Assembly: GCA_015062535.1 (NCBI GenBank)
Contig: SUUK01000001.1
Coordinates: 133,917 to 197,916, forward strand
Length of the DNA: 64,000 bases
Source of the DNA: Alphaproteobacteria bacterium
Lineage (GTDB): Bacteria > Pseudomonadota > Alphaproteobacteria > RF32 > CAG-239
Reading direction: 5' to 3'
The notes below the pieces were generated by a model. The model was not told the origin of the DNA. It saw only the letters and a list, made by a program, of their open reading frames with translations, and made no database searches. The translations under genes and the position numbers were made by a program. Of the stretch, positions 26,920 to 35,473 are shown piece after piece; position 1 is the stretch's first letter; each line of letters opens with the position of its first letter.

Positions 26920-27507
26920 TTAAAACAAAATTTTAGGAGATTTAAATTTTTTAGTTTTTTCATCAAAAGTAACTTTTAAAACAGAGCCATTATTTAAGCG
27001 AATAGTCTTTTTTAAGCAAAATTCAGTAAAAATACGAATAAGCATACCATGAGTAACGAGCAAAACATTTTTTCTGCCATCTTCATAAAGTTTAGTTGTA
27101 AGTTTCATAAAACGTTGCTGTACTTCGCCAATTGTTTCACCATTTGGATATTTTACATCATAACGTTCAGGATTGTTTATGTCGTTAAATGCAGGGTAAA
27201 TATGAGGGAATTTTGCAGGTAAATCTGTCTTCTTTACCCCTTCAGCTTTACCAAAATTCATTTCCCTTAGTCTTTTTGTATAATGTACTGGTAAATCCAG
27301 TGTTGCACTAACAATATCAGCTGTTTTTTTGGCTCTTTTAAGGTCGCTTGAATATATTGTTTCAATCCCTAAATCTCTAAGTTTCTCGGCAGCATTATAC
27401 GACTGTTCAATCCCATTATCATTCAAAGTAACAGTATTATTCCACCCTTGTGAGCGATGTTTTAGATTCCAATCAGTCTGTCCATGTCTCATAAGATACA
27501 AAATCAT
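26920..27507 (-). CDS. histidine phosphatase (phosphoglycerate mutase-like)
   Basis: A 195-residue member of histidine phosphatase branch 1. The phosphohistidine motif MRHGQTDWN is at the N terminus, the SSDLKRAKKTAD helix follows, LREMNFGKAEG matches the family's acid-bearing loop, and LLVTHGMLIRIF holds the second histidine. It could act on phosphoglycerate, alpha-ribazole phosphate or other phosphoesters; CobC-like context is lacking. It is monocistronic. Confidence 0.9.
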   Translation of the reverse strand: MILYLMRHGQTDWNLKHRSQGWNNTVTLNDNGIEQSYNAAEKLRDLGIETIYSSDLKRAKKTADIVSATLDLPVHYTKRLREMNFGKAEGVKKTDLPAKFPHIYPAFNDINNPERYDVKYPNGETIGEVQQRFMKLTTKLYEDGRKNVLLVTHGMLIRIFTEFCLKKTIRLNNGSVLKVTFDEKTKKFKSPKILF

Positions 27508-27604
27508 GTCGTACGCTAGCCCATTAAATTTAACTTTTCAGCACCAAGTTAATGATTTTTTTCAATGAAATCAAGCTTAAATTACAACATAATAACAAGC
27601 TTGA

Positions 27605-28822
27605 TTAACTTTTTTTCATCACACAAACAAAAAATCCATCTGTTTTTGTAAGTAATGGTGAAAAAGATATGTAGTCTGTTGAATTAAAAGGATAAATTGA
27701 TAAATCTAATGTGTCTTGCCACAAATCTTTGTGGTTAAGAGGTGTAAATTCTGTATGTTGATTTAAGAAGTTTTCTATTTGTTTTTCATTTTCTTCCTTA
27801 AAAACTGAGCATGTTATATATATTAATCTACCACCGTTTTTAGTGTGTTTAGCACCAAATTCTAAAATTTCACGTTGAGTTTTTATAATTTCATCTAATT
27901 TTTCTTGCGATAATCTGTATTTTGCATCAGGACATCTTCGCCAAGTTCCGCTCCCAGAGCAAGGCGCATCAATAATGAATCTGTCATAGTCTTTATCAAC
28001 TACATTAGTAATCGTTTTAATGTTGGTAATATCTAGACGTTCTGCGCGTTTTTTTATTCTAGATAAACGCTCAACACTAATGTCATGAGCATAGATTAAC
28101 CCTTCATTACTTAAAGTTGCTGCAATTGCTAGCGATTTACCACCAGCTCCAGCACAATAATCAATTGTTTTGTGATGAGCTTTAACTCCGCAAAGTAAAG
28201 ATATGATTTGAGAAGCTTCATCCATAACTTCAATTTCACCATCTTGATAAGTCATACAGTTATTTAAGTTTATCCTATCAACACATCTCAAACCAATTGG
28301 GGAATAGGGGGTAAAAGAAAAAAATAATCCTTCTTTTTTTAAGCGTTCTTTAGCCATCTCTCTACTTGTTAAGTTTGCTCTAACGTCAAGAGTTGCTGTT
28401 GAGTTTAACGATGCTAATAATTCTTTGTTTTCAAATTTATCAAAAAGCCATTTTGGACACTCATAAAAAGCAAGTTCATCAAAATTTTCGAAAGATTTTG
28501 CTCTGTTTATTAATTGTTTTTCTTCTTTGGTGAGTAAGCTTGGCGCATATTCTTCTTCAGAAAATAAAACCTCTAAATCTTCTTCTATGAAGTTTATTGC
28601 AACAAGAAGTCTAGGAGTTGCATTATTTTCAAGCATTTGAGTATATTTTGTGCGATTTCTAATGATTTTCCATACATTATCGCTTATAAATCTTCTGTCT
28701 TTTGAACCGATATATCGTCTTTGCTTGAAATAGTTATCAAGTATCACATCACAAGGAGTTTTATCTTTTAATACTTCTGTTAAAATCTCAATAATTGCTT
28801 GAACTCTGCTTGCTGGTTTCAT
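27605..28822 (-). CDS. rsmB: RsmB-type rRNA m5C methyltransferase
   Basis: A 405-residue RsmB/NOP family enzyme that methylates cytosine in 16S rRNA using SAM. The N-terminal NusB-like part (SRVQAIIEILTEVL, KDRRFISDNVWKIIR) precedes the Rossmann domain. Motif I is DYCAGAGGKSLA, and the two cysteines of the mechanism are in DAPCSGSGTWRR and ITCSVFKEEN. Family and fold are certain; the exact target (C967 by analogy with E. coli) is inferred. Confidence 0.9.
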   Translation of the reverse strand: MKPASRVQAIIEILTEVLKDKTPCDVILDNYFKQRRYIGSKDRRFISDNVWKIIRNRTKYTQMLENNATPRLLVAINFIEEDLEVLFSEEEYAPSLLTKEEKQLINRAKSFENFDELAFYECPKWLFDKFENKELLASLNSTATLDVRANLTSREMAKERLKKEGLFFSFTPYSPIGLRCVDRINLNNCMTYQDGEIEVMDEASQIISLLCGVKAHHKTIDYCAGAGGKSLAIAATLSNEGLIYAHDISVERLSRIKKRAERLDITNIKTITNVVDKDYDRFIIDAPCSGSGTWRRCPDAKYRLSQEKLDEIIKTQREILEFGAKHTKNGGRLIYITCSVFKEENEKQIENFLNQHTEFTPLNHKDLWQDTLDLSIYPFNSTDYISFSPLLTKTDGFFVCVMKKS

Positions 28823-28923
28823 TTTGTTATTTCCTAAAATAAAATTGTTATGAAATTTATATAGTAAAATTAATCTTTTGCAAGGATATTTTTTATCACA
28901 TTCTAATAGGTTAAATTTTTTTA

Positions 28924-28952
28924 TTGCAATAATCCTAAAAATATGGTATATG
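28924..28952 (+). promoter_or_regulatory. sigma-70 promoter for ackA
   Basis: TTGCAA at 28924-28929 and TATATG at 28947-28952 lie 17 bases apart. A start site near 28959 would leave only about 10 bases before the first ATG at 28970 but 25 before the one at 28985. Confidence 0.65.
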
Positions 28953-28984
28953 TGCCGAGTTAATAACAGATGAAAGTAAAAAAT

Positions 28985-30199
28985 ATGGATAAAATTTTAG
29001 TTCTAAACTCTGGTTCAACCTCTGTGAAGTTCCAACTTTTTAATGTAGATGATAATAACTTTGAAGTTATAACAAAAGGATTAGTAGATAGAATTGGTTT
29101 AGATGGTTCAAAAATTATTGTAAAAGCAGATAATGCGCATGATTTTACAATGGAAACACCTATAAAAGATCATAAAGATGCCATCAAAGTAGTTCTTGAT
29201 TATTTACTAAAAAAACACCTAAAAAATGCTGATGAATTATCTGCAATTGGTCACAGAATGGGGCATGGTGGTGAATATTTTGATAAATCTGTTGTTATAG
29301 ATAAAGATGTTATGGAAAAAATTTATGATACAGTTCCACTAATTCCGCTTCACGGTCCAGCTTTTGTACATGGTCTAGAAGCAGTGACATTTTTACTTCC
29401 AAATAAAATGCAAGTAGCCACATTTGATAGTGCTTTTCATCAAAGTATGAAAAAATCTGCATATTTATATGCTTTGCCTAAAGAATATTATAAAAACCAT
29501 AGAATTCGTCGCTATGGGTTTCATGGTACATCACATAATTACATAGCACATATTACAGAAGATATTTTAGGCTATAAAGGTAAAGTAATAAGCTGTCACT
29601 TAGGTGGTGGCGCATCTATTTGTGCTATAAATAATGGTAAAAGCGTTGATACAACTATGGGATACACACCAATTGCCGGTATAATGATGTCAACAAGACC
29701 TGGCGATATGGATCCATTTATTCCATTACATATCATGAAGACTCAAAATAAAACAGCTGATGAAGTAAACCATATGTTTAATAAACAAAGCGGTATGTTT
29801 GCCCTATCAAATGGTCATCTAGATATGAGAGATATTATTGATAGCGCACAAAATGGTGATAAAGATTGCCAGTTTGCAATAGATGCATATGTTTATAATC
29901 TAGTAAAAACTATAGGTGCTTATGTTGCAGTACTAGGTGGTATAGATGCTCTTGTGTTTACAGCAGGTATTGGTGAAAATAGTAATCTTATTCGTAAAAA
30001 AGTATGTGAAAGATTATCATATCTTGGGATAACACTAGATGATGCTAAAAACAATCTTTTCCCTGCACCATTAGAAATTACAACAGATAACAGCAAGGTT
30101 AAAGTGCTAGTTATTCCTGCAAATGAAGAACTAATGATTGCAAGAGAAACTTACGAATTAATCGTAGAAAATCGTCAAAAGGAAGCTATCGCTATATAA
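28985..30199 (+). CDS. ackA: acetate kinase
   Basis: AckA converts acetyl phosphate and ADP to acetate and ATP, the ATP-yielding step of acetate fermentation. Family motifs are ILVLNSGSTSVKFQLF, HRMGHGGEYF, TFDSAFHQSM, YGFHGTSHNYI and FTAGIGENS. I place the start at 28985, giving the family N terminus MDKILVLNSG; an ATG five codons upstream is too near the promoter. No pta gene is adjacent. A kinase-like gene follows after 22 bases. Confidence 0.95.
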   Translation: MDKILVLNSGSTSVKFQLFNVDDNNFEVITKGLVDRIGLDGSKIIVKADNAHDFTMETPIKDHKDAIKVVLDYLLKKHLKNADELSAIGHRMGHGGEYFDKSVVIDKDVMEKIYDTVPLIPLHGPAFVHGLEAVTFLLPNKMQVATFDSAFHQSMKKSAYLYALPKEYYKNHRIRRYGFHGTSHNYIAHITEDILGYKGKVISCHLGGGASICAINNGKSVDTTMGYTPIAGIMMSTRPGDMDPFIPLHIMKTQNKTADEVNHMFNKQSGMFALSNGHLDMRDIIDSAQNGDKDCQFAIDAYVYNLVKTIGAYVAVLGGIDALVFTAGIGENSNLIRKKVCERLSYLGITLDDAKNNLFPAPLEITTDNSKVKVLVIPANEELMIARETYELIVENRQKEAIAI

Positions 30200-30221
30200 T
30201 ATAGCAAAAGAGGAGAAAATT

Positions 30222-30863
30222 ATGCTAACTGTTTTGATGCCATCGTTAAATAAACTGGTAAGTTATGATTACGAAAGCATAAAAAATAAAGAAAGTGAAG
30301 CTATCATAGCGCAATCACTAAAAGGGTTAATTCCTGTAAAAAAACCAGAACTCTTGCAGGTTTCTGGAATCCCAGGAGCTGGAAAAAGTACATATTGCGC
30401 AAAACATATGTTATCAAATTATTTGTATTTAAGTTTTGATAATATCATGACCAAACTTGAAGGTTATAAAAAAGAATTAGCCCTAAATGGAAATGAGAAA
30501 GCTTTTAAAAAATATGAAATGGTAGCAAGAGTTATCGGTTATGAGTTATTAAATAGGGCGCTAAGCTTAAATATAAATATAATGCTTGAGCATAGTGGTA
30601 CAAATAATGCTCATTTAGAATTGTTTAAAAATGTAAAAAATAAAGGTTACAAAACCTCTATAGACTTTATCGTTTGTGATACAGATTTGGCAATCAAAAG
30701 AGCAAAAGAAAGAAGTATAAAAATTAACCGCCACGTGCCAGAAAGTCTAATTATAGAAAGAGCAAGTGCTTATAAGGAATATATAAAAGAGTATAAAAAA
30801 ATAACATCAAATATTAATGTGTTAGATGGTGCAAATGACTTTGCTATATTAAAGAAAATTTAA
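30222..30863 (+). CDS. zeta toxin-like P-loop kinase
   Basis: A 213-residue P-loop protein. The Walker A motif SGIPGAGKST is followed by LSFDNIMTKL, in which the aspartate fits the zeta/chloramphenicol phosphotransferase substrate position, and by a lid region IKRAKERSIKINRHVPE that matches the arginine-rich lid of zeta toxins. No antitoxin-sized gene precedes it. It follows ackA closely, so a metabolic kinase role is as likely as a toxin role. Confidence 0.75.
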   Translation: MLTVLMPSLNKLVSYDYESIKNKESEAIIAQSLKGLIPVKKPELLQVSGIPGAGKSTYCAKHMLSNYLYLSFDNIMTKLEGYKKELALNGNEKAFKKYEMVARVIGYELLNRALSLNINIMLEHSGTNNAHLELFKNVKNKGYKTSIDFIVCDTDLAIKRAKERSIKINRHVPESLIIERASAYKEYIKEYKKITSNINVLDGANDFAILKKI

Positions 30864-30911
30864 CAAAGTTACTATTAAAATAATTATGATGTAATAAAAA
30901 ATGGGGGTAAA

Positions 30912-31814
30912 ATGAGGAAATATATACTTATGTTGACTTGTTCATTGGTCTCTTTAGCAAGCTTTAACGCAAAAGCCCTAACTCCAAATGAGCAATTACA
31001 AGCAATGAAAGGTGTTTTTGAAAACTCTTTTGAAGCAATGGATACAAATGAAGATGGTGTCCTAAATAAAGAAGAATACCTAAATTATCAATTTGAAGAA
31101 TTTAGATCAAATATTCTAGAAGCAGATAGTTTTGATGCAGATTTAAATAAAAATGTATTGCAAATTGTAGAAAATAAAGCAAAAGAAATTATAACCAAAG
31201 AAAATATAGATACTCCTAAAGAAGTAGCTGATGATACTAAAAAAGAAGATGTAAAAGAAGATCCTAATCTAAATTTAAAAGATAGTATAAATATTATGCA
31301 ACAAATGGCAGATTTTAGTCTAGATGATGAAGAGCCTGTTGAGATAGTAGAAGAAACATCTAAAGAAAATGCCATTGAAAATACAAAAGAAGATGCATTG
31401 CCAGCCTTAGAAAAATTAGAGTTTGAAGATGTTAAAGAAGATGCTGTAGTTGTAGAACCAACAACCCCAAAAGATAAAGAAATTAATGAAATGTTATCTG
31501 TTGTAAAGAAAAGTTTACCTAAAAAAATAGATGACATCACTGATTGGGTTGATATAGAATACAAAGATAAAGTTGTATCTTATGTATATAAAGCAAATGT
31601 AGATACGGCCACATTTTCAAATGATGAACTCATGATTTTAACTGACAGCATAAAAAATGATTCTTGTCCCAAAGCATATGAAAGTATGTGCCCTAAAATT
31701 AAGCCTTTGTTTATAGATGAAGGTATTAATATGCGTATACGCTACATAGATGTAAATGATAAGGAATTAAACTTCTGTGAGTTTAATAAAGAAACTTGTA
31801 ATAGTAAAGAGTAA
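30912..31814 (+). CDS. exported EF-hand protein
   Basis: A 300-residue secreted protein. The signal peptide ends near FNAKA (residue 22). An intact EF-hand loop, DTNEDGVLNKEEYL, follows at about residues 43-56, with a second degenerate loop DSFDADLNKN near 75. The middle is long, acidic and low in complexity (Glu, Asp, Lys), and the C-terminal domain carries four cysteines suited to periplasmic disulfides. That fits the DsbA-like oxidoreductase encoded 9 bases downstream. The function is unknown; calcium binding is inferred from the loop. Confidence 0.8.
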   Translation: MRKYILMLTCSLVSLASFNAKALTPNEQLQAMKGVFENSFEAMDTNEDGVLNKEEYLNYQFEEFRSNILEADSFDADLNKNVLQIVENKAKEIITKENIDTPKEVADDTKKEDVKEDPNLNLKDSINIMQQMADFSLDDEEPVEIVEETSKENAIENTKEDALPALEKLEFEDVKEDAVVVEPTTPKDKEINEMLSVVKKSLPKKIDDITDWVDIEYKDKVVSYVYKANVDTATFSNDELMILTDSIKNDSCPKAYESMCPKIKPLFIDEGINMRIRYIDVNDKELNFCEFNKETCNSKE

Positions 31815-31823
31815 GAGGTAGAT

Positions 31824-32678
31824 ATGAGAAAATTAAGATTTTTAACAACAGCAATTCTCTCAACAATTTTAAGTTGCAATATTGCAATAAGTGCAGAGAA
31901 TTTTAATGATGTTCCAGAGGAAGAGGTGGCTCGTGCTATCGCAAATGTATTAAAGAAAAATCCTAAAATTGCATATGATGCTTTGGTTGAGTATAAAAAG
32001 GTAAAAGATGTTCAGAAAGCAATAAATGAAGAGAAAAGAGAATTAACTCCATTAGAAGAGAAAATCTCTGAAGTGTTAAAGGATAATCCTCTTCTAGTTG
32101 TTGGAGCTCTTCAAATTTATGAACAAGAAAAACAACAAGAGCAATTGCTAAAAACTGCAGAAAGCTATAAAAAGTATATTAAAGAAATAAATAGTGATGA
32201 ACTATATGCTGGTAATCCAAATGGAAAATATGTTTTAGCTGAATTCTTTGATTTCTCATGTGGTTACTGCAAGCAAATGGCTCCACGTTTAGAAAAGTTA
32301 ATTAAAAATAATCCAGATTTAAAAATCGTATTTAAGCCTGTTTCATTCTTGTCAAGAAATTCAGAAATCGCAGCAAGAGCAGCAATTGCAGCTTCTAAGC
32401 AAGGTAAATTTTTAGAAATGTATCTAAAAATTATGCAAGAAGTAAGACCTAATGAAGTTAGTATAGAAAAAATTGCTAAAGACTTAGGATTAAATATGGA
32501 TAAGTATAAAGAAGATATGAAGTCTAAACAAACAGATGAATTGCTAGATAAGGTTAGAAAAACAGCTGATAATATAAACATGAAAAGTGTTCCAACATTA
32601 GTACTAAATGGAATGCCTTTATATGCTGTTGAAGAAGCGCAACTTCAAAGAGCAATTGATGTTTTAAGAGGGCAATAG
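31824..32678 (+). CDS. DsbA-family periplasmic thiol-disulfide oxidoreductase
   Basis: A 284-residue exported oxidoreductase. The signal peptide (LSCNIAISA) is followed by a helical N-terminal extension of about 100 residues that may dimerise, then a thioredoxin fold. The active site is FFDFSCGYCKQMAP and the cis-proline segment is MKSVPTLVLNGM. This arrangement resembles the ScsC/BdbD-like DsbA branch found in Alphaproteobacteria. It is cotranscribed with the cysteine-containing EF-hand protein, a possible substrate. Confidence 0.9.
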   Translation: MRKLRFLTTAILSTILSCNIAISAENFNDVPEEEVARAIANVLKKNPKIAYDALVEYKKVKDVQKAINEEKRELTPLEEKISEVLKDNPLLVVGALQIYEQEKQQEQLLKTAESYKKYIKEINSDELYAGNPNGKYVLAEFFDFSCGYCKQMAPRLEKLIKNNPDLKIVFKPVSFLSRNSEIAARAAIAASKQGKFLEMYLKIMQEVRPNEVSIEKIAKDLGLNMDKYKEDMKSKQTDELLDKVRKTADNINMKSVPTLVLNGMPLYAVEEAQLQRAIDVLRGQ

Positions 32679-32700
32679 ATTATTTTTTCTGTTGTCATTA

Positions 32701-32726
32701 AGCCATGCGTTGCATGGCTTTTTTTG
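32701..32726 (+). terminator. terminator after the DsbA-like gene
   Basis: A perfect 8-bp stem AGCCATGC / GCATGGCT with a three-base loop is followed by seven T residues. Confidence 0.85.
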
Positions 32727-32829
32727 TCTAAAAGGTATTTTAAATATATTTTTGACTTGATTTTTTATTTTAAGTGTTGTTAAATGCGCATCACAAATAA
32801 TATTATTATGGTAATTATGTTAAAATAAT

Positions 32830-33201
32830 ATGCTTATGAAAGAAAAAATGGTAAAACTGGCATATCTTATGAGTATATTAGGTATGCTAATGTTTCTGCT
32901 CTCATTCTTTATGAATGTGGTGTCATCTGAAAAGATTTGTTTATGGGTAGCAACAATCGGTGTAGGGTGTTTGCTTCCTGTGGTAAAGCGAAGAGGTATT
33001 GGTGTAAAGGTTCTTTATGCGTCAATATTGTTCTGGATTATGTCGCGTTTGATGTTGGTTTATAACAATGAAATTGCCTCCAACATTTTTTCTGGCGCAG
33101 CTTCAATATTTTTGATATGTTTGATTGTAAAAGCAATCATGTATTTTAATAAATATTGTAGGCAAGATGTAGATGCTCATCTAGATGATGATGATTACTA
33201 A
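32830..33201 (+). CDS. small membrane protein of unknown function, probable import
   Basis: A 123-residue protein with four predicted membrane helices and an acidic tail (DAHLDDDDY). No family is recognised. The ATG lacks an SD and follows an A/T-rich leader; ATG codons 2 and 6 triplets later are alternatives. Codons such as TGC, GTG and CTG are used more than in the native neighbours. It lies between the dsbA-like and rplL terminators and has its own terminator, like the other single-gene imports in the window. Confidence 0.65.
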   Translation: MLMKEKMVKLAYLMSILGMLMFLLSFFMNVVSSEKICLWVATIGVGCLLPVVKRRGIGVKVLYASILFWIMSRLMLVYNNEIASNIFSGAASIFLICLIVKAIMYFNKYCRQDVDAHLDDDDY

Positions 33202-33202
33202 T

Positions 33203-33244
33203 AAAAACCCTTGATTTACATTTGTAAGTCAAGGGGTTTTATTT
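33203..33244 (+). terminator. terminator of the small membrane protein gene
   Basis: A roughly 15-bp stem (AAAACCCTTGATTTAC with its near complement, one bulge) ends in TTTT. Confidence 0.75.
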
Positions 33245-33252
33245 GCTTAAAA

Positions 33253-33279
33253 TAAAAAAAGAGGAGGGAAACCCTCCTC
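33253..33279 (-). terminator. rplL terminator
   Basis: An 8-bp stem GAGGAGGG / CCCTCCTC with a three-base loop is followed on the minus strand by seven T residues, 22 bases past rplL. Confidence 0.85.
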
Positions 33280-33300
33280 AAATAATGTATTAAAGCAAAA

Positions 33301-33669
33301 TTACTTTAATTCAACTTTAGCACCAGCAGCTTCAAGTTTAGCTTTGATTTCTTCAGCTTCAGCCTTTGGAGCACCTTCTTTAACAGTTTTAGGAGCGCCA
33401 TCAACTAAGTCTTTAGCTTCTTTCAAGCCTAAACCTGTGATACCACGGATTTCTTTAATAACGTTAATTTTGTTAGCGCCAGCTTCAGCAAGAATTACAT
33501 CAAATTCTGTCTTTTCTTCAGCTTGAGCAGCACCACCAGCAGCAGGAGCAGCAGCAACAGCAGCAGCTGCAGAAACGCCCCATTTTTCTTCTAACATTTT
33601 AGATAAATCAGCAGCTTCCATAACTGTAAGAGCTGATAATTCTTCAACTAATTTGGCTAAATCGGCCAT
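33301..33669 (-). CDS. rplL: ribosomal protein L7/L12
   Basis: The 122-residue stalk protein that recruits translation factors to the ribosome. The N-terminal dimerisation helix ([25 protein letters not shown]), an Ala-rich hinge ([14 protein letters not shown]) and the C-terminal domain ([27 protein letters not shown]) are all present. GGAG precedes the ATG. It follows rplJ after 161 bases. A terminator comes next and no rpoB follows, which is unusual. Confidence 0.98.
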   Translation of the reverse strand: MADLAKLVEELSALTVMEAADLSKMLEEKWGVSAAAAVAAAPAAGGAAQAEEKTEFDVILAEAGANKINVIKEIRGITGLGLKEAKDLVDGAPKTVKEGAPKAEAEEIKAKLEAAGAKVELK

Positions 33670-33830
33670 TTTTTTTCTCCAAATAAAATTTAAACTTTTT
33701 CAATTTTTTTTACCGCTTGATATAAAAATTTGATAGATAAACCAAAAATTTAAATCAAAACAACTAATTTGCTCTTAAAAAGCAAAGCGAAAAGCTATTT
33801 TCAAACTTTCCAAGTAAAACTTGAAATAAA

Positions 33831-34313
33831 TTAAGCAGCTTCTTTTTCGCTGTATGCTTTGGTAACTCTTGCAAGTTGAGAACCAGGTGCTTGAAGCAAA
33901 CCGATAATTTTTGCACGCAATTCGTCCATAGAAGGAATTGTTGCTAATCTTTCGATTTCAGCCATAGATAATACACCAGAGCTCAAACCACCACCAACAA
34001 CTACAAACTTTTCGTTAGCTTTTGCAAATTCTACACATAATTTACATGCAGAAATTGGGTCTTCAGAATAAGCCATAACTGTTGGACCTTTGAAGAGGTC
34101 ATATAACCCTTCAAATTTAGTACCTTTAAGAGCAAGACGAGTAATGCGGTTTTTAGTAACTCTTAACTCACAGCCAAGTTCACGAGCCTTCTTTCTAAGT
34201 TCACCCATTTCTTGAACAGTTAAACCTCTGTAGTGAGATAAAACAACTGCTTCAGAACCAGAAATAAGTTCGTTCATTTCGCTTAAGAGTTCAGCTTTTT
34301 CTTCGCGATTCAC
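33831..34313 (-). CDS. rplJ: ribosomal protein L10
   Basis: L10 anchors the L7/L12 stalk to 23S rRNA. The 160-residue product carries EAVVLSHYRGLTVQEMGELRKKAREL, VTKNRITRLALKGT and the C-terminal L12-binding helix. The start codon is GTG, placed seven bases after GGAGAC. L10 bound to L12 usually represses this mRNA, and the leader structure expected for that control lies upstream. L11, L1, NusG and SecE genes are not adjacent. Confidence 0.97.
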   Translation of the reverse strand: MNREEKAELLSEMNELISGSEAVVLSHYRGLTVQEMGELRKKARELGCELRVTKNRITRLALKGTKFEGLYDLFKGPTVMAYSEDPISACKLCVEFAKANEKFVVVGGGLSSGVLSMAEIERLATIPSMDELRAKIIGLLQAPGSQLARVTKAYSEKEAA

Positions 34314-34437
34314 TTACTTGTCTCCAAATTTTGATTTTATAACTAGAAAAGCCATAAAATCGTTTACAACAACTACATATTAATAAAGCATTATATATAG
34401 ACATACATAATAAACTCTACAAAATGTAGCACCAAAT

Positions 34438-34554
34438 CTGTCCGGAGGGGAGAAAAATTGATTAAAAAATCTTTGTTAACTCCGTCTGCGTAGGAAATTA
34501 AGGTCATTTGATATAAAAATCAAACACTTAAAGACCACCTACGGTCTTGGACAG
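34438..34554 (-). promoter_or_regulatory. L10 leader RNA
   Basis: Upstream of rplJ a closing helix CTGTCC / GGACAG (34438-34443 with 34549-34554) encloses a hairpin AAGACC...GGTCTT (34531-34548) and a GC-richer segment CCTACGCAGACGGAG. This is the arrangement of the autoregulatory L10(L12) binding leader. No other GC-rich structured stretch occurs in the gap. Confidence 0.75.
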
Positions 34555-34592
34555 CGTTAAGTCAAAACAATATTTGACCAAACTTGTTGCAT

Positions 34593-34621
34593 TCTATAAT
34601 ATACAAACAATTAAAAGTCAA
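34593..34621 (-). promoter_or_regulatory. rplJ promoter
   Basis: On the minus strand TTGACT (34616-34621) and TATAGA (34593-34598) are 17 bases apart, placing the start just before the L10 leader. The phased repeat array lies immediately upstream. Confidence 0.7.
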
Positions 34622-34633
34622 CACTTATTTACA

Positions 34634-34890
34634 CATTTATTATACTTTCTTACACATTTATTATACTTTCTTATACATTTATTATACTTTCTTATTCATT
34701 TGTTATACTTTTTTATTCATTTATTATACTTTTTTATATATTTATTATACTTTTATTATACTTTTTTATATATTTATTATACTTTTTTTATTCATTTATT
34801 ATACTTTTATTATACTTTTTTATTCATTTATTATGCTTTCTTATCCATTTATTATGCTTTTATTATACTTTTAATATGCTTTTTTATCCA
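34634..34890. repeat. 21-bp helically phased A/T tandem array
   Basis: About 11 copies of a unit like CATTTATTATACTTTCTTA start at 34634, 34655, 34676, 34697, 34718, 34739, 34771, 34793, 34825 and 34846. Spacings are 21 or 22 (two helical turns) or 32 (three turns, where a partial unit is inserted). On the minus strand each unit offers a run of A and a TATAAT-like box. The spacing suggests intrinsic DNA curvature or an extended UP element behind the rplJ promoter. It contains no gene. Confidence 0.9.
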
Positions 34891-34970
34891 CAAAACACAA
34901 AAAAAATATTGCATCGCAAAATCTTTTATTTTAAAAAGCACTGTCTTCATAATGAAACTCCTTGAATGGT

Positions 34971-35044
34971 GCAGGCATAATTCAATGGTAGAATGAGAGC
35001 TTCCCAAGCTTTTAATGCGGGTTCGATTCCCGTTGCCTGCTCCA
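34971..35044 (+). tRNA. tRNA-Gly(CCC)
   Basis: A 74-nt cloverleaf: acceptor GCAGGCA / TGCCTGC, D-loop with AATGGTAGAA, anticodon stem AGAGC / GCTTT around the loop TTCCCAA (anticodon CCC), and a T-arm with GGGTTCGATTCCC. The CCA end is encoded. It reads the GGG codon. Its 3' end serves as the attachment site of the adjoining element. Confidence 0.95.
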
Positions 35045-35056
35045 TTTCTCTCCCCA
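35027..35056 (+). repeat. attL-like repeat in the tRNA-Gly 3' end
   Basis: Thirty bases covering the end of the T-arm, the acceptor, CCA and 12 bases beyond match 36736-36765 at 29 of 30 positions. tRNA 3' ends are the usual target of tyrosine integrases. Confidence 0.85.
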
Positions 35057-35080
35057 GTTCCTGAAACAGGGGCTTTTTTT
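35052..35080 (+). terminator. tRNA-Gly terminator
   Basis: A CCCC/GGGG stem with an inner GTT/AAC helix and an A-A mismatch is followed by seven T residues, directly after the tRNA. Confidence 0.7.
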
Positions 35081-35105
35081 ATGCCTTTTTTTAAGCCCAT
35101 TTTAA

Positions 35106-35142
35106 CCTACACGTCGCACCTACACGTCACTCAAGACGTAGG
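35106..35142. repeat. arm-site-like repeats in the element
   Basis: CCTACACGTC occurs at 35106-35115 and 35119-35128, and the inverted GACGTAGG at 35135-35142. A further inverted copy (GACGTGTAG) lies at 36648-36656 near the other end. Repeats at both ends suit integrase or excisionase binding. Confidence 0.55.
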
Positions 35143-35407
35143 AGACACTTTGCTTTATTCACTTTGATAAGATTTTCTACAATTTTCCCCGAACGGATTT
35201 ATAAGAAAAATAAGACTTTTACCTGTTTGTATTTTTATTTTTTTGAAATAGAGTCTATAAATTTTCCCGATTGGATTTTGTTTAATAATTAACCGACCTT
35301 ACTTTTTTATGACGTTTGCTTTTTACACCCTGATATTCTCCACCGCATTGGATAACATTTGTGAGTTATAGTTGAAATACCGTTGAGTTGTGCCAACGAA
35401 TACATAT

Positions 35408-35440
35408 TATAATTCCTATATGATAATTGATAGCGCTATC
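35408..35440 (+). promoter_or_regulatory. promoter with operator-like palindrome in the element
   Basis: A TATAAT box (35408-35413) is followed by a 12-bp perfect palindrome GATAGCGCTATC (35429-35440), with flanking ATAAT/ATTAT extending the symmetry. The palindrome would sit just after the transcription start, the place for a repressor operator. The matching -35 is unclear. Confidence 0.5.
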
Positions 35441-35473
35441 ATTATGTTAATTTTTATATGAAAGGATAAAATT

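Noticed and set aside
30222-30863. Toxin-antitoxin module
   Set aside because: The zeta-like kinase has no antitoxin-sized partner next to it and is in an operon with ackA.
34547-34996. A 149-codon plus-strand frame rich in Leu, Tyr, Phe and His
   Set aside because: It is the tandem A/T repeat read through in one frame, has no ribosome site, and runs into the tRNA gene.
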